Part shown: in pieces, positions 52,091-59,436 of the stretch
Position numbering within the stretch: the first letter of the stretch is position 1
How the letters are laid out: every line of letters starts with the position of its first letter
NCBI RefSeq assembly: GCF_039541075.1
Contig: NZ_BAABFN010000005.1
Location: forward strand, 186,001 to 250,000
From: Compostibacter hankyongensis
Lineage (GTDB): Bacteria; Bacteroidota; Bacteroidia; Chitinophagales; Chitinophagaceae
DNA: 64,000 bases
Direction: 5' to 3'
Notes under the pieces: generated by a model
What the model saw: only the letters and a program-made list of their open reading frames with translations
The model's database searches: none
Told to the model about the DNA's origin: nothing
Made by a program: the position numbers and the translations under genes

Positions 52091-53353
52091 TCAGGCCGGG
52101 TCGATGTCAGTGTTCAGCTGCCGGATATAGGTCTCCATATCCTTATCGCCGCGGCCGGAAAGGCACACCACCACTACATCGGTTGGCTTAAAGCTGATAT
52201 CCTTCAGCTTGGCCAGCGCATGCGCCGATTCCAGCGCGGGAATGATCCCTTCCAGCCGGGTCAGCTCAAAAGCGGCCTGCAGGGCCTCATCGTCGGTGGC
52301 ATTCAGGTATTGGGCCCGGCCGCTCGTAAAGAGCTGCGCGTGTATGGGTCCGATGCCCGGATAATCCAGCCCCGCGGATATGGAGTCTGCCTCCATGATC
52401 TGCCCGTCGGGGGTCTGCATCAGCAGTGTGCGGCTGCCATGGAGAATGCCGGGTTTGCCGGTGGCCGTGGTGGCGGCCGTATGTCCGGAAGCGATGCCTT
52501 CGCCGGCGGCTTCCACGGCAATCAGCTTTACGGCTTCCTCATCCAGGAAGTGGTAAAAAGCGCCGGCGGCATTGCTGCCTCCGCCCACGCAGGCCAGCAC
52601 ATGGGTGGGCAGCTCGTTGCCCGTTTTTTCTTTTAACTGAAGGCGCATCTCCTCGCTGATGATGGCCTGAAAACGGGTCACCATATCGGGATAGGGATGC
52701 GGCCCTACCACGGAACCGATGATATAATGAGTATCGACGGGGTTGTTGATCCAGTCGCGGATAGCTTCATTGGTAGCGTCTTTCAGCGTACGGCTGCCGC
52801 TGAGCGCCGGTCGCACCTCGGCCCCCAGCATACGCATACGGGCCACGTTGGGCGCCTGCCGCTGCATGTCGATCTCGCCCATGTATACCACGCAGGGCAT
52901 CCCCATGAGGGCGCATACGGTAGCGGTGGCAACGCCATGCTGGCCCGCACCCGTTTCCGCAATGATACGGGTCTTGCCCAGCCTCCTGGCCAGCAGGATC
53001 TGCCCGATGGTATTGTTGATCTTATGTGCGCCGGTATGATTCAGGTCTTCCCTTTTCAGATAGATCTGCGTACCGTATTTTTCCGACAGGCGGCGGGCGT
53101 GGTACAGGGGCGAAGGCCGGCCGACATAATCGCGGAGCAGGGAGTGGAATTCCGCTCCGAAATCTGCATCCTCAAGGATAGCTTCATAATGGTCCTGCAG
53201 TTCCTTTACATTGGGGTAAAGCATCTCCGGGATATAAGCGCCTCCGAAAGGGCCGTAATATCCCCGGGGGGTCACGCGGTATTTTCCCGCCTTCAGGAAG
53301 TCGACGGTCTGCTTCCGCTGCGCCGCGGGGTTCAGCTGATATTCAAGTCCCAT
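52091..53353 (-). CDS. trpB: Tryptophan synthase beta subunit
   Basis: 420 residues including an N-terminal extension; the beta1-type core GPFGGAYIPEMLYPNVKEL, RPSPLYHARRLSEKYGTQIYLKREDLNHTGAHKINN (PLP Lys in HTGAHK), AETGAGQHGVATATV, GSVVGPHPYPDMVTRFQ and CVGGGSNAAGAFY are all conserved. It condenses indole with serine. Its start overlaps trpF by 22 bases. Confidence 0.96.
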   Translation of the reverse strand: MGLEYQLNPAAQRKQTVDFLKAGKYRVTPRGYYGPFGGAYIPEMLYPNVKELQDHYEAILEDADFGAEFHSLLRDYVGRPSPLYHARRLSEKYGTQIYLKREDLNHTGAHKINNTIGQILLARRLGKTRIIAETGAGQHGVATATVCALMGMPCVVYMGEIDMQRQAPNVARMRMLGAEVRPALSGSRTLKDATNEAIRDWINNPVDTHYIIGSVVGPHPYPDMVTRFQAIISEEMRLQLKEKTGNELPTHVLACVGGGSNAAGAFYHFLDEEAVKLIAVEAAGEGIASGHTAATTATGKPGILHGSRTLLMQTPDGQIMEADSISAGLDYPGIGPIHAQLFTSGRAQYLNATDDEALQAAFELTRLEGIIPALESAHALAKLKDISFKPTDVVVVCLSGRGDKDMETYIRQLNTDIDPA

Positions 53354-53961
53354 ATAAATTGCTTAAGTAAGTCTATATTTTTCACACCGGGGCTTTGTTC
53401 AAAACGGCTGTTCAGGTCTATGGCATGACAGGCAGGATGCTTCCAGCTGCTCAGCTTTTCGGCCGCTTCGGGACCTATGCCGCCGCTGAGGAAGAAAGGC
53501 GTGCTGCCCTGGTAGTGCTCCAGCAGCGCCCAGTTAAAAAGGGTGCCATTTCCTCCGTAAAGGGGCCCCGGGGTATCAAACAGCAGGTAATCGCAGGCCC
53601 CTTCATACCGGGCCGTAGCCTCCAGGTCCTGCTCCGACTTCAGGCGCAGGGCCTTTATAACCGGCAGATGGCGGCGGATAATGGCACAGTATTCCGGGGT
53701 CTCCTCCCCATGGAGCTGTACCATATCCAGTCCGTAGACCTCCGCCTGACGGTAAATATAGTCCGGCGCTGCGTTTACAAATACGCCCACCTTCCGGATG
53801 CCCGCGATGCGCTTTATACCGGCGGGGTCTGTCCTGCCCTCGATAAAGCGGGGCGACGGGGCATGAAAGATCATGCCGCCATAGTGTACGCCCAGCCCGC
53901 TCAGCGCTTCCATGTCTTCCGGGCGGGTAAGCCCGCAGACTTTTATGTGGGTGTCTTTCAA
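53332..53961 (-). CDS. trpF: Phosphoribosylanthranilate isomerase
   Basis: 209 residues starting with TTG (no ATG nearby). KVCGLTRPEDMEALSGLGVHYGGMIF carries the catalytic Cys region, then VGVFVNAAPDYIYRQAEVYGLDMVQLHGEETPEY, YLLFDTPGPLYGGNGTLFNW (catalytic Asp), FFLSGGIGPEAAEKL and CHAIDLNSRFEQSPGVKNID. The TTG start may lower translation. The 3' end overlaps trpB by 22 bases. Confidence 0.94.
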   Translation of the reverse strand: MKDTHIKVCGLTRPEDMEALSGLGVHYGGMIFHAPSPRFIEGRTDPAGIKRIAGIRKVGVFVNAAPDYIYRQAEVYGLDMVQLHGEETPEYCAIIRRHLPVIKALRLKSEQDLEATARYEGACDYLLFDTPGPLYGGNGTLFNWALLEHYQGSTPFFLSGGIGPEAAEKLSSWKHPACHAIDLNSRFEQSPGVKNIDLLKQFIWDLNIS

Positions 53962-54009
53962 GTCCTTTTACTTTTCTCTTTTCTCATAACAATCCGGACC
54001 GCCGGAGGG

Positions 54010-54804
54010 TTATATGCCCGGTTCTTCCTTCAGCCGGGCGGCAAAATCACGGAAAGCCGCTCCCGGGTCGGGCTGCTTCATAAAATATTCGCCCATCAGA
54101 AATCCGTTGAAGCCGGCCTGCCTGAGATGACGCACAACGGCGACATCGTCAATACCGCTTTCTGCGATCCTGGGCATATCGGCCGGGAGCTTTCCGGCCA
54201 GGGCTACCGAGCGCGCAAGGTCCACGGTAAAGGTGGTCAGGTCCCGGTTGTTGATCCCCACCAGGCTTACGGCCGGGGATATCTTATCCAGCTGAGCTTC
54301 GCTGTGCATCTCCAGCAATACTTCCATGTCCAGTGAACGGGCCAGCTGGGCCAGCCGGTTCACTTCGGCGGCGGACAGGCATTCCGCGATCAGCAGGATG
54401 ACGTCTGCCCCGAAGGCCTTCGCCTCGACGACCTGGTAATCGTCGATCACAAAATCCTTCCGCAGAATGGGAAGCTCATTATCCCGCGCGGCTTCCAGGT
54501 CGGCCAGCGCACCGGAAAAAAAATGCTCATCGGTCAGCACCGATAAGCCCGCTGCACCGTAACGGCAGTAGTCGGCAGTCACCCGCCGCACCGTTGCCTC
54601 CGCATTGATCATACCTTTGGAGGGGGATTTTCTTTTGAACTCGGCGATGATCCCCGTTTTGTCAGCGTCTTTCAGAGCGGCCTTCAGCGACAGCGGCTGC
54701 CGGCCGAAGCGGGGCGATCGTTCCAGCGCCGCTACCGTTGTGACCTCCTTCCTCTCGGCCACTTCCTGCCGCTTACGGGCTACTATTTTATCGAGTATGT
54801 TCAC
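54010..54804 (-). CDS. trpC: Indole-3-glycerol phosphate synthase
   Basis: 264 residues starting with GTG. ILDKIVARKRQEVAERK, IIAEFKRKSPSKGMI (catalytic Lys region), SVLTDEHFFSGALADLEAAR, PILRKDFVIDDYQVVEAKAFGADVILLI (catalytic Lys), VSLVGINNRDLTTFTVDL and RIAESGIDDVAVV are all present. It is a monofunctional TrpC; trpF is separate. An unusually long 135-base spacer with heptamer repeats separates it from trpD. Confidence 0.96.
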   Translation of the reverse strand: MNILDKIVARKRQEVAERKEVTTVAALERSPRFGRQPLSLKAALKDADKTGIIAEFKRKSPSKGMINAEATVRRVTADYCRYGAAGLSVLTDEHFFSGALADLEAARDNELPILRKDFVIDDYQVVEAKAFGADVILLIAECLSAAEVNRLAQLARSLDMEVLLEMHSEAQLDKISPAVSLVGINNRDLTTFTVDLARSVALAGKLPADMPRIAESGIDDVAVVRHLRQAGFNGFLMGEYFMKQPDPGAAFRDFAARLKEEPGI

Positions 54805-54875
54805 TGAATATTGATTTGGAAATTTGATGATTTGATGATGTGCTGATTATTTCATTATCAAATTACCATTAATGC

Positions 54876-54903
54876 CTTTCACCTTTCACCTTTCACCTTT
54901 CAC
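54876..54903. repeat. Four perfect copies of the heptamer ctttcac
   Basis: CTTTCAC is repeated without interruption at 54876, 54883, 54890 and 54897, then a partial copy. On the coding strand it reads GTGAAAG. It sits in the trpD-trpC spacer. Tracts like this are prone to slippage; a unit length of 7 in noncoding sequence could shift spacing but not a reading frame. Confidence 0.85.
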
Positions 54904-54908
54904 CTGAT

Positions 54909-54930
54909 CCCCCCCTTCAGGGGGTTAGGG
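54909..54930. repeat. CCCCC-TTCA-GGGGG palindrome with G-tract
   Basis: Five-base perfect arms (54911-54915, 54920-54924) with a 4-base loop, flanked by a second G-run (54928-54930). The motif resembles short intergenic repeats I have seen in this phylum, but the copy number in this genome is not known from the window. Confidence 0.45.
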
Positions 54931-54939
54931 GTTTCGCCT

Positions 54940-55932
54940 CTATTGTAACGTCTGCAATCTTTGCAATACCCCGTAGGCCTTCCCGCTTTCCAGGCTTTCC
55001 ACGGCCGCCTGGTAGCATTCATCCAGGCTTTTGTACATGCCGAGACAATACAGTCCTACGGAAGCGTTGGCCAGCACTACAGCATGCTGGGCCCAGCTGC
55101 CTTCTCCTTTCAGTATCTTCAGAAAAAGCTTTGTGGCCGATTCCACGCTGGTGCCTCCGTAAATATCCTCGGGGTGCACCATCCGCCTGCCCAGCTCTTC
55201 GGGGGGAATATTCTTCTCCAGCTCGTTGCTGATCAGCCGGGTATCCGCCGTCAGCGAAATCTCGTCATAGCCGTCGAGACTGTGGACGATCACATAGCGC
55301 TTGTCGGTTTGCTGGTAGATGTATTTATAGGTCCGGGCCAGCTCAAGACTGTAAACCCCCACCACCTGGTGCCGGGGAAAAGCCGGGTTGACCAGGGGGC
55401 CCAGCACATTGAAGAAGGTGCGTATCGCCAGCTGACGTCGTATAGGCCCTACCGTTTTCAGGGCGGGATGAAACAGGGGGGCATGCATAAAACAAATGCC
55501 CGCCTCTTCCAGCTCGGTCTTCAGCTTGCCGGGATCCTGCTTCAGCTGATATCCCATGCTCTCCATCACATTTGAAGCGCCGCTCACCGAGGACACGCCG
55601 TAGTTGCCGTGTTTGGCGACCTTGCCGCCCGCACCGGCCACCACGAAGCAGGCCAGCGTGGAGATATTAAACGTGTTTTTTCCATCCCCGCCCGTACCTA
55701 CGATATCGAGGATATCATAACCCTCCAGGTTCACCGGTATGCACAGCTCCAGCAGGGCGTCGCGGAAGCCGCTCAGCTCGGCGACGGTGATGCTGCGCAT
55801 CAGAAAAACGGTCATAAAAGCGGCGAGCTCGCTCTCGTTGTACATCCCCTTCGAGATATTCACCAGGATCTCCCGGGCGGTCTCCCGCGGAAGGGTCTTA
55901 TGCTCAAAGAGGTAATTCAGTATTTTCTTCAT
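54940..55932 (-). CDS. trpD: Anthranilate phosphoribosyltransferase
   Basis: 330 residues. LVNISKGMYNESELAAFMTVFLMRSIT, then DIVGTGGDGKNTFNISTLACFVVAGAGGKVAKHGNYGVSSVSGASNVME (the PRPP-binding loop GTGGD), FMHAPLFHPALKTVGPIRRQLAIRTFFNVLGPLVNPA and VVGVYSLELA are conserved. It transfers the phosphoribosyl group to anthranilate made by TrpE/TrpG. It is not fused to TrpG. Confidence 0.96.
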   Translation of the reverse strand: MKKILNYLFEHKTLPRETAREILVNISKGMYNESELAAFMTVFLMRSITVAELSGFRDALLELCIPVNLEGYDILDIVGTGGDGKNTFNISTLACFVVAGAGGKVAKHGNYGVSSVSGASNVMESMGYQLKQDPGKLKTELEEAGICFMHAPLFHPALKTVGPIRRQLAIRTFFNVLGPLVNPAFPRHQVVGVYSLELARTYKYIYQQTDKRYVIVHSLDGYDEISLTADTRLISNELEKNIPPEELGRRMVHPEDIYGGTSVESATKLFLKILKGEGSWAQHAVVLANASVGLYCLGMYKSLDECYQAAVESLESGKAYGVLQRLQTLQ

Positions 55933-55997
55933 CCGTTGATGATTTGTTTTTAAACGGGGGGGTTACCCCAGCTGACTGTCATTGCCCCGGCATGCAT

Positions 55998-56567
55998 TTA
56001 CTGTTTCAGCCAGTTCCGCATCATCCGCTCCCCGTCGGGCGTCAGCACGCTTTCCGGGTGAAACTGCACGCTGCATACATCGAAGCGGCGGTGCTGCAGC
56101 GCCATAATATAATCCTGCTCATCCCGCGCGGTGATCTCCAGGCTCTCCGGCAATGTTTTTTCATCCACTACCCAGGAGTGGTAGCGGCCGACGGGGAAAG
56201 TATCCGGCAATCCCTCAAAGAGGCGGCCGGCCCGGGAAACGATGCGAACGGGCGTAGCCACACCATGGTAAACCTGCGCCAGGTTGTGGAGACTTCCGCC
56301 GAAAGCCTGGGCGATGGCTTGCTGCCCCAGGCATACGCCGAGGATAGGTTTTTCCGCGGCATAGGTCTCTATCAGGGGGAGCAACAGTCCCGATTCTTCC
56401 GGCAATCCCGGACCCGGCGACAGGATGATCTTGTCAAAGTCCCGCAGCTTTTCCAGCGGCACCTCATCGTTCCGGTAGACGGTAACATCGGTTCCGGTGA
56501 TCTTTTCCACCAGGTGAACCAGGTTGTAGGTAAAAGAATCGTAGTTATCAAAAATAAGTAGGCGCAT
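55998..56567 (-). CDS. trpG: Anthranilate synthase glutaminase subunit
   Basis: 189 residues. LIFDNYDSFTYNLVHLVEK, IILSPGPGLPEESGLL, ILGVCLGQQAIAQAFGG (nucleophile Cys), RYHSWVVDE and CSVQFHPESVLTPDGERMM (catalytic His-Glu) are all present. It supplies ammonia to TrpE. A TrpG/PabA dual role cannot be excluded. It lies 33 bases after trpE. Confidence 0.95.
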   Translation of the reverse strand: MRLLIFDNYDSFTYNLVHLVEKITGTDVTVYRNDEVPLEKLRDFDKIILSPGPGLPEESGLLLPLIETYAAEKPILGVCLGQQAIAQAFGGSLHNLAQVYHGVATPVRIVSRAGRLFEGLPDTFPVGRYHSWVVDEKTLPESLEITARDEQDYIMALQHRRFDVCSVQFHPESVLTPDGERMMRNWLKQ

Positions 56568-56600
56568 GGGAGCGGATATGATTTAGCTCGGTGATTTTTT

Positions 56601-58025
56601 TCAGATACCCAGCGTTTTGGCCAGCTCAAGGGCCTGGCGCAGGGCGTTCAGTTTGTTTTTTACTTCCTGCAGTTCCGAAGTCGCTACGGATGCCGCCACG
56701 ATGCCGGCGCCGGCCTGGTAATGCAGCACATTATCCTTGCTCAGGAAAGACCGGATCATGATGGCATGGTTGAAGTCGCCGTTGAAACCCACATGGCCGA
56801 TACATCCCGCATAAAAGCCGCGGGAGGTGGGTTCATACTGGTCAATGAGTTCCATAGCCCTGTATTTCGGAGCGCCCGAGAGCGTACCGGCCGGGAAGGT
56901 ACCGGCCAGCACTTCAAAAGGATTGGCCCCCTCCGGCAGCTTTCCGCTGACCTCGCTGACCAGGTGGATGACATGCGAGTAGTAATGCACTTCACGGTAA
57001 TAGTCCACCTTCACCTCCCTGGCATGACGGCTCAGGTCGTTGCGGGCCAGGTCGACCAGCATGACGTGCTCGGCATTTTCCTTGGGATCTTTCAACAGCT
57101 GATCGGCCAGCTCGCGGTCGGTATCGTCGTTGCCGGTGCGACGCACGGTACCGGCTATAGGATGCATGATCACCTTGCCGTTCTTGATGATCAGCTGCGA
57201 TTCCGGGGAAGAGCCCATGAGGCGGTAATCGCCGTAATCAAAATAAAAAAGGTAGGGCGACGGGTTAATAGAGCGCAAGGCCCGGTATACGTTAAACTCG
57301 TCCCCGGCAAACTGCTGCCGGAAAGACCGGGAGGGTACGATCTGGAATACATCCCCGCGGTAACAGTGCTTTTTCCCTTTTTCCACCAGGTCCATGTAAT
57401 CGGCATCGCTCATATTGGCGCCTTCCGTTCCCCGGGTATCAAAGGGATAAGCCGGGCAGTCCTTGTTCCGGATCAACGTTTCGATAAGGTCCAGCTCGCT
57501 TTCCTGGTTTTCGGCCAGGAGCTCGCACAGGTAAAGCTCATTCTTAAAATGATCAATGGCAATCACATATTGATACAGGCGGTAACGCAGCAGGGGTATC
57601 CTGGCCGTCGACGGCGTGTCCCGGAATTCCAGCGTTTCAAAAAACGGAATGGCATCATAAGCGGTGTATCCGAACAGGCCGCAGGGCACCGCCGCCGGCC
57701 ATTCGCCTTCCACTTTAAAGCTTTTCAGGAAAGACTGCAGGCAGGCGGGCACGCCGGCATTTTCATCCAGCTCTTGCCGTACCGGCTCCACGCCCGGATA
57801 CTTGTATTCCAGGACGGTGGTGTTGATCTCCATACCGGCAACCGGCAGGATAGCGATGAAGGAATAGCTGTTTTTACCGGCATGGGAATCGCTGCTTTCC
57901 AGCAGCACGGCGCCGGGATATCTGTCGCGCAGCCGGAGATAAATCCCGACCGGGGTATAGATATCCGCCAACATTTTCCGGTACCGGGAGCTGAGCTTTA
58001 CCGGGGCTTTATCGTCTGACATCAT
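56601..58025 (-). CDS. trpE: Anthranilate synthase component I
   Basis: 474 residues. It converts chorismate to anthranilate with TrpG. The N-terminal region has LLESSDSHAGKNSYSFIAI, which carries the LLES motif of feedback tryptophan binding. The catalytic half shows YMDLVEKGKKHCYRGDVFQIVPSRSF, NPSPYLFYFDYGDYRLMGSSPE, IMHPIAGTVRRT, EHVMLVDLARNDL, FPAGTLSGAPKYRAMELID and YAGCIGHVGFNGDF. It is preceded by a leader peptide gene and attenuator, so both feedback inhibition and attenuation are probable. Confidence 0.96.
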   Translation of the reverse strand: MMSDDKAPVKLSSRYRKMLADIYTPVGIYLRLRDRYPGAVLLESSDSHAGKNSYSFIAILPVAGMEINTTVLEYKYPGVEPVRQELDENAGVPACLQSFLKSFKVEGEWPAAVPCGLFGYTAYDAIPFFETLEFRDTPSTARIPLLRYRLYQYVIAIDHFKNELYLCELLAENQESELDLIETLIRNKDCPAYPFDTRGTEGANMSDADYMDLVEKGKKHCYRGDVFQIVPSRSFRQQFAGDEFNVYRALRSINPSPYLFYFDYGDYRLMGSSPESQLIIKNGKVIMHPIAGTVRRTGNDDTDRELADQLLKDPKENAEHVMLVDLARNDLSRHAREVKVDYYREVHYYSHVIHLVSEVSGKLPEGANPFEVLAGTFPAGTLSGAPKYRAMELIDQYEPTSRGFYAGCIGHVGFNGDFNHAIMIRSFLSKDNVLHYQAGAGIVAASVATSELQEVKNKLNALRQALELAKTLGI

Positions 58026-58060
58026 CTTTTTTAAAACGTAGTATTCAAGTATTAAAAATC

Positions 58061-58090
58061 AAAAAGGCCCGCTGTGTTCAGCGAGCCTTT
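58061..58090 (-). terminator. Trp attenuator terminator hairpin
   Basis: On the minus strand, AAAGGCTCGCTG, loop AACA, CAGCGGGCCTTTTT forms a GC-rich stem with a T-run, 36 bases before the trpE ATG. Its 5' arm and loop (CTGAACACAG) is complementary to CTGTGTTACAG at 58124-58134, which gives the antiterminator. Confidence 0.8.
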
Positions 58091-58191
58091 CCATTTAGTT
58101 TATGGGACCTATAAGCAGGGGCACTGTAACACAGTTATCCGATCGTAGAACCGTGCCACCACCAATGCTTATATGTAAACGTCTTTTTCAT
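58062..58191 (-). promoter_or_regulatory. Transcription attenuator leader of the trp operon
   Basis: Order on the minus strand: Trp-codon segment A (58153-58172), leader stop, segment B CTGTGTTACAG (58124-58134), segment C GTGCCCCTGCTTAT (58111-58124), terminator D (58061-58090). A pairs with C (ATAAGCA with TGCTTAT, GGCAC with GTGCC), enclosing B in the loop. B can instead pair with the terminator's 5' arm. A ribosome stalled on the Trp codons would block A-C pairing and leave B free to form the antiterminator. Pairings are read directly; dynamics are inferred. Confidence 0.75.
58135..58191 (-). CDS. trpL: Trp leader peptide
   Basis: 18 residues: MKKTFTYKHWWWHGSTIG. Three consecutive TGG codons (residues 10-12), flanked by His codons, sit just upstream of mutually exclusive RNA hairpins and 109 bases before trpE. 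This is the standard arrangement of a ribosome-mediated attenuator. The promoter's predicted start site is only 2-4 bases upstream of the ATG, so the leader mRNA is almost leaderless. Too short to show in a conventional gene search. Confidence 0.88.
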   Translation of the reverse strand: MKKTFTYKHWWWHGSTIG

Positions 58192-58199
58192 TACAGGTG

Positions 58200-58230
58200 C
58201 AAAGATTGAAAAGAAATTTCAAATTACAAA
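58200..58230 (-). promoter_or_regulatory. Promoter of the trp operon
   Basis: On the minus strand, TTTG (58227-58230), 19 bases, then AATCTTTG (58200-58207), a near match to the Bacteroidetes -7 TAnnTTTG with correct spacing. It lies 18 bases past the stop of the last PUL gene, with no terminator in between. Confidence 0.6.
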
Positions 58231-58248
58231 AGAATTTTTTGAATCGGA

Positions 58249-59430
58249 CTAACGGATGATATCTTGAATTGCCGCTATAGCCTGCTGATTGTTTTTAATG
58301 GCCCTCCAATTTCGGACCTGCACATAACGCAAGCGATTAATATCTAAAGAATTACGAAGACCTTCCTGCCATTCCGTTTGTTTCTTTGCCCCCATCAGCA
58401 GCCATTCGGCCGCTGCCCAGTAAGGTGCGTCACTCCGTGCAACGGCTTCCATGGCCGTAGTATCCGTTGCAGGATCTTTGGCAAAGGTATAGAAGCTCCA
58501 GGCGGGACATGCGTACTGGTTCAGCGCTGTAAAATAAACGGATTCCCCCTTCTTCCAGCCCCCGGCGTGGACGAATAAACGATCCCGGGGGATACCCAGC
58601 CCGGATACCAATCTGCTCAGTCCGAGCACATATTTATATACCGCCTTTGTGACCTGTTCTTCTTTCAGCGTTCCGCTTTTCGCAATACCCAAAGTACTTA
58701 CCGCAGCATAGCCTATCGGTTGAACGCCCCTTCCCGGCAGGATATCAGGATCAAGCCCATAAACCGGATCCTCTTTTTCAGGTTTATCCAACAATGTATT
58801 CCCGTCGGGGTAATACCAGTTGTTCACTCCTATTGAGCACTCCACCCCGATCTGTACGGATACCAGCAGATTTCTTTTCCCGGCAGGCAGGGCATGCCGC
58901 CATCTCAAAATTACCGGTATAATTCTTTTTATTTCGGTATAGCAGGCATTGAGATAGTCCGGGCTCATCAGGTTCGGCATAGGACCAACCCGGTGCTGGC
59001 TTCCCCAGTTCCGCCAGCCCAGCTTTACCGCGGAGTCGGGTGTCCAGCCGGTCCACTCTACATTTTTCTTATTATCAGGATCGTATCCGGGCCTGGTCTT
59101 ATCCCACCAATTCCACAGATCCGGACGTGCCTGCCAATAGTTTATACCATCCAGCTCGACCACTACCGGCAAATTATATTGCGCTGCCAAATCCAGGAAA
59201 CGGGTTAACCGGCGAATGGTTTCTTCGGGGGGCGTAGCCAGGTAGGAAATAATAGTACCTATTCCCACAGCCGGCTTTCCTGCTCCGGAGGGAGGAAAAA
59301 GAGAAGCCACCCGTTTTATTTCATCGGCATTGGTGCCGTCGTTCATGGAGATAATAATATATCGGGCATGCTGGGCACAGGCATTAAAAACCCCTGCGAG
59401 AAACAAAACGGTTATCAATACGGCTTTCAT
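58249..59430 (-). CDS. Secreted PUL protein of unrecognised family, paralog of the upstream gene
   Basis: 393 residues with a signal peptide (MKAVLITVLFLAGVFNACA, cleaved or lipidated near C18). I do not recognise the family. The core is rich in Trp and Tyr and reads like an alpha/beta (TIM-barrel-like) hydrolase: VVVELDGINYWQARPDLWNWWD (89-110), PGYDPDNKKNVEWTGW, AVKLGWRNWGSQ, PMPNLMSP, GVECSIGVNNWYYP (196-208), GIPRDRLFVHAGG, CPAWSFY and AAEWLLMG (341-348). D94, E197 and E342 are shared with the paralog at 59437 and are candidate catalytic residues. It ends the PUL. Confidence 0.6.
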   Translation of the reverse strand: MKAVLITVLFLAGVFNACAQHARYIIISMNDGTNADEIKRVASLFPPSGAGKPAVGIGTIISYLATPPEETIRRLTRFLDLAAQYNLPVVVELDGINYWQARPDLWNWWDKTRPGYDPDNKKNVEWTGWTPDSAVKLGWRNWGSQHRVGPMPNLMSPDYLNACYTEIKRIIPVILRWRHALPAGKRNLLVSVQIGVECSIGVNNWYYPDGNTLLDKPEKEDPVYGLDPDILPGRGVQPIGYAAVSTLGIAKSGTLKEEQVTKAVYKYVLGLSRLVSGLGIPRDRLFVHAGGWKKGESVYFTALNQYACPAWSFYTFAKDPATDTTAMEAVARSDAPYWAAAEWLLMGAKKQTEWQEGLRNSLDINRLRYVQVRNWRAIKNNQQAIAAIQDIIR

Positions 59431-59436
59431 ATAGTC

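Noticed and set aside
54841..54939. CRISPR-like array from the heptamer repeats
   Set aside because: Repeats are 7 bases long, contiguous and without spacers.
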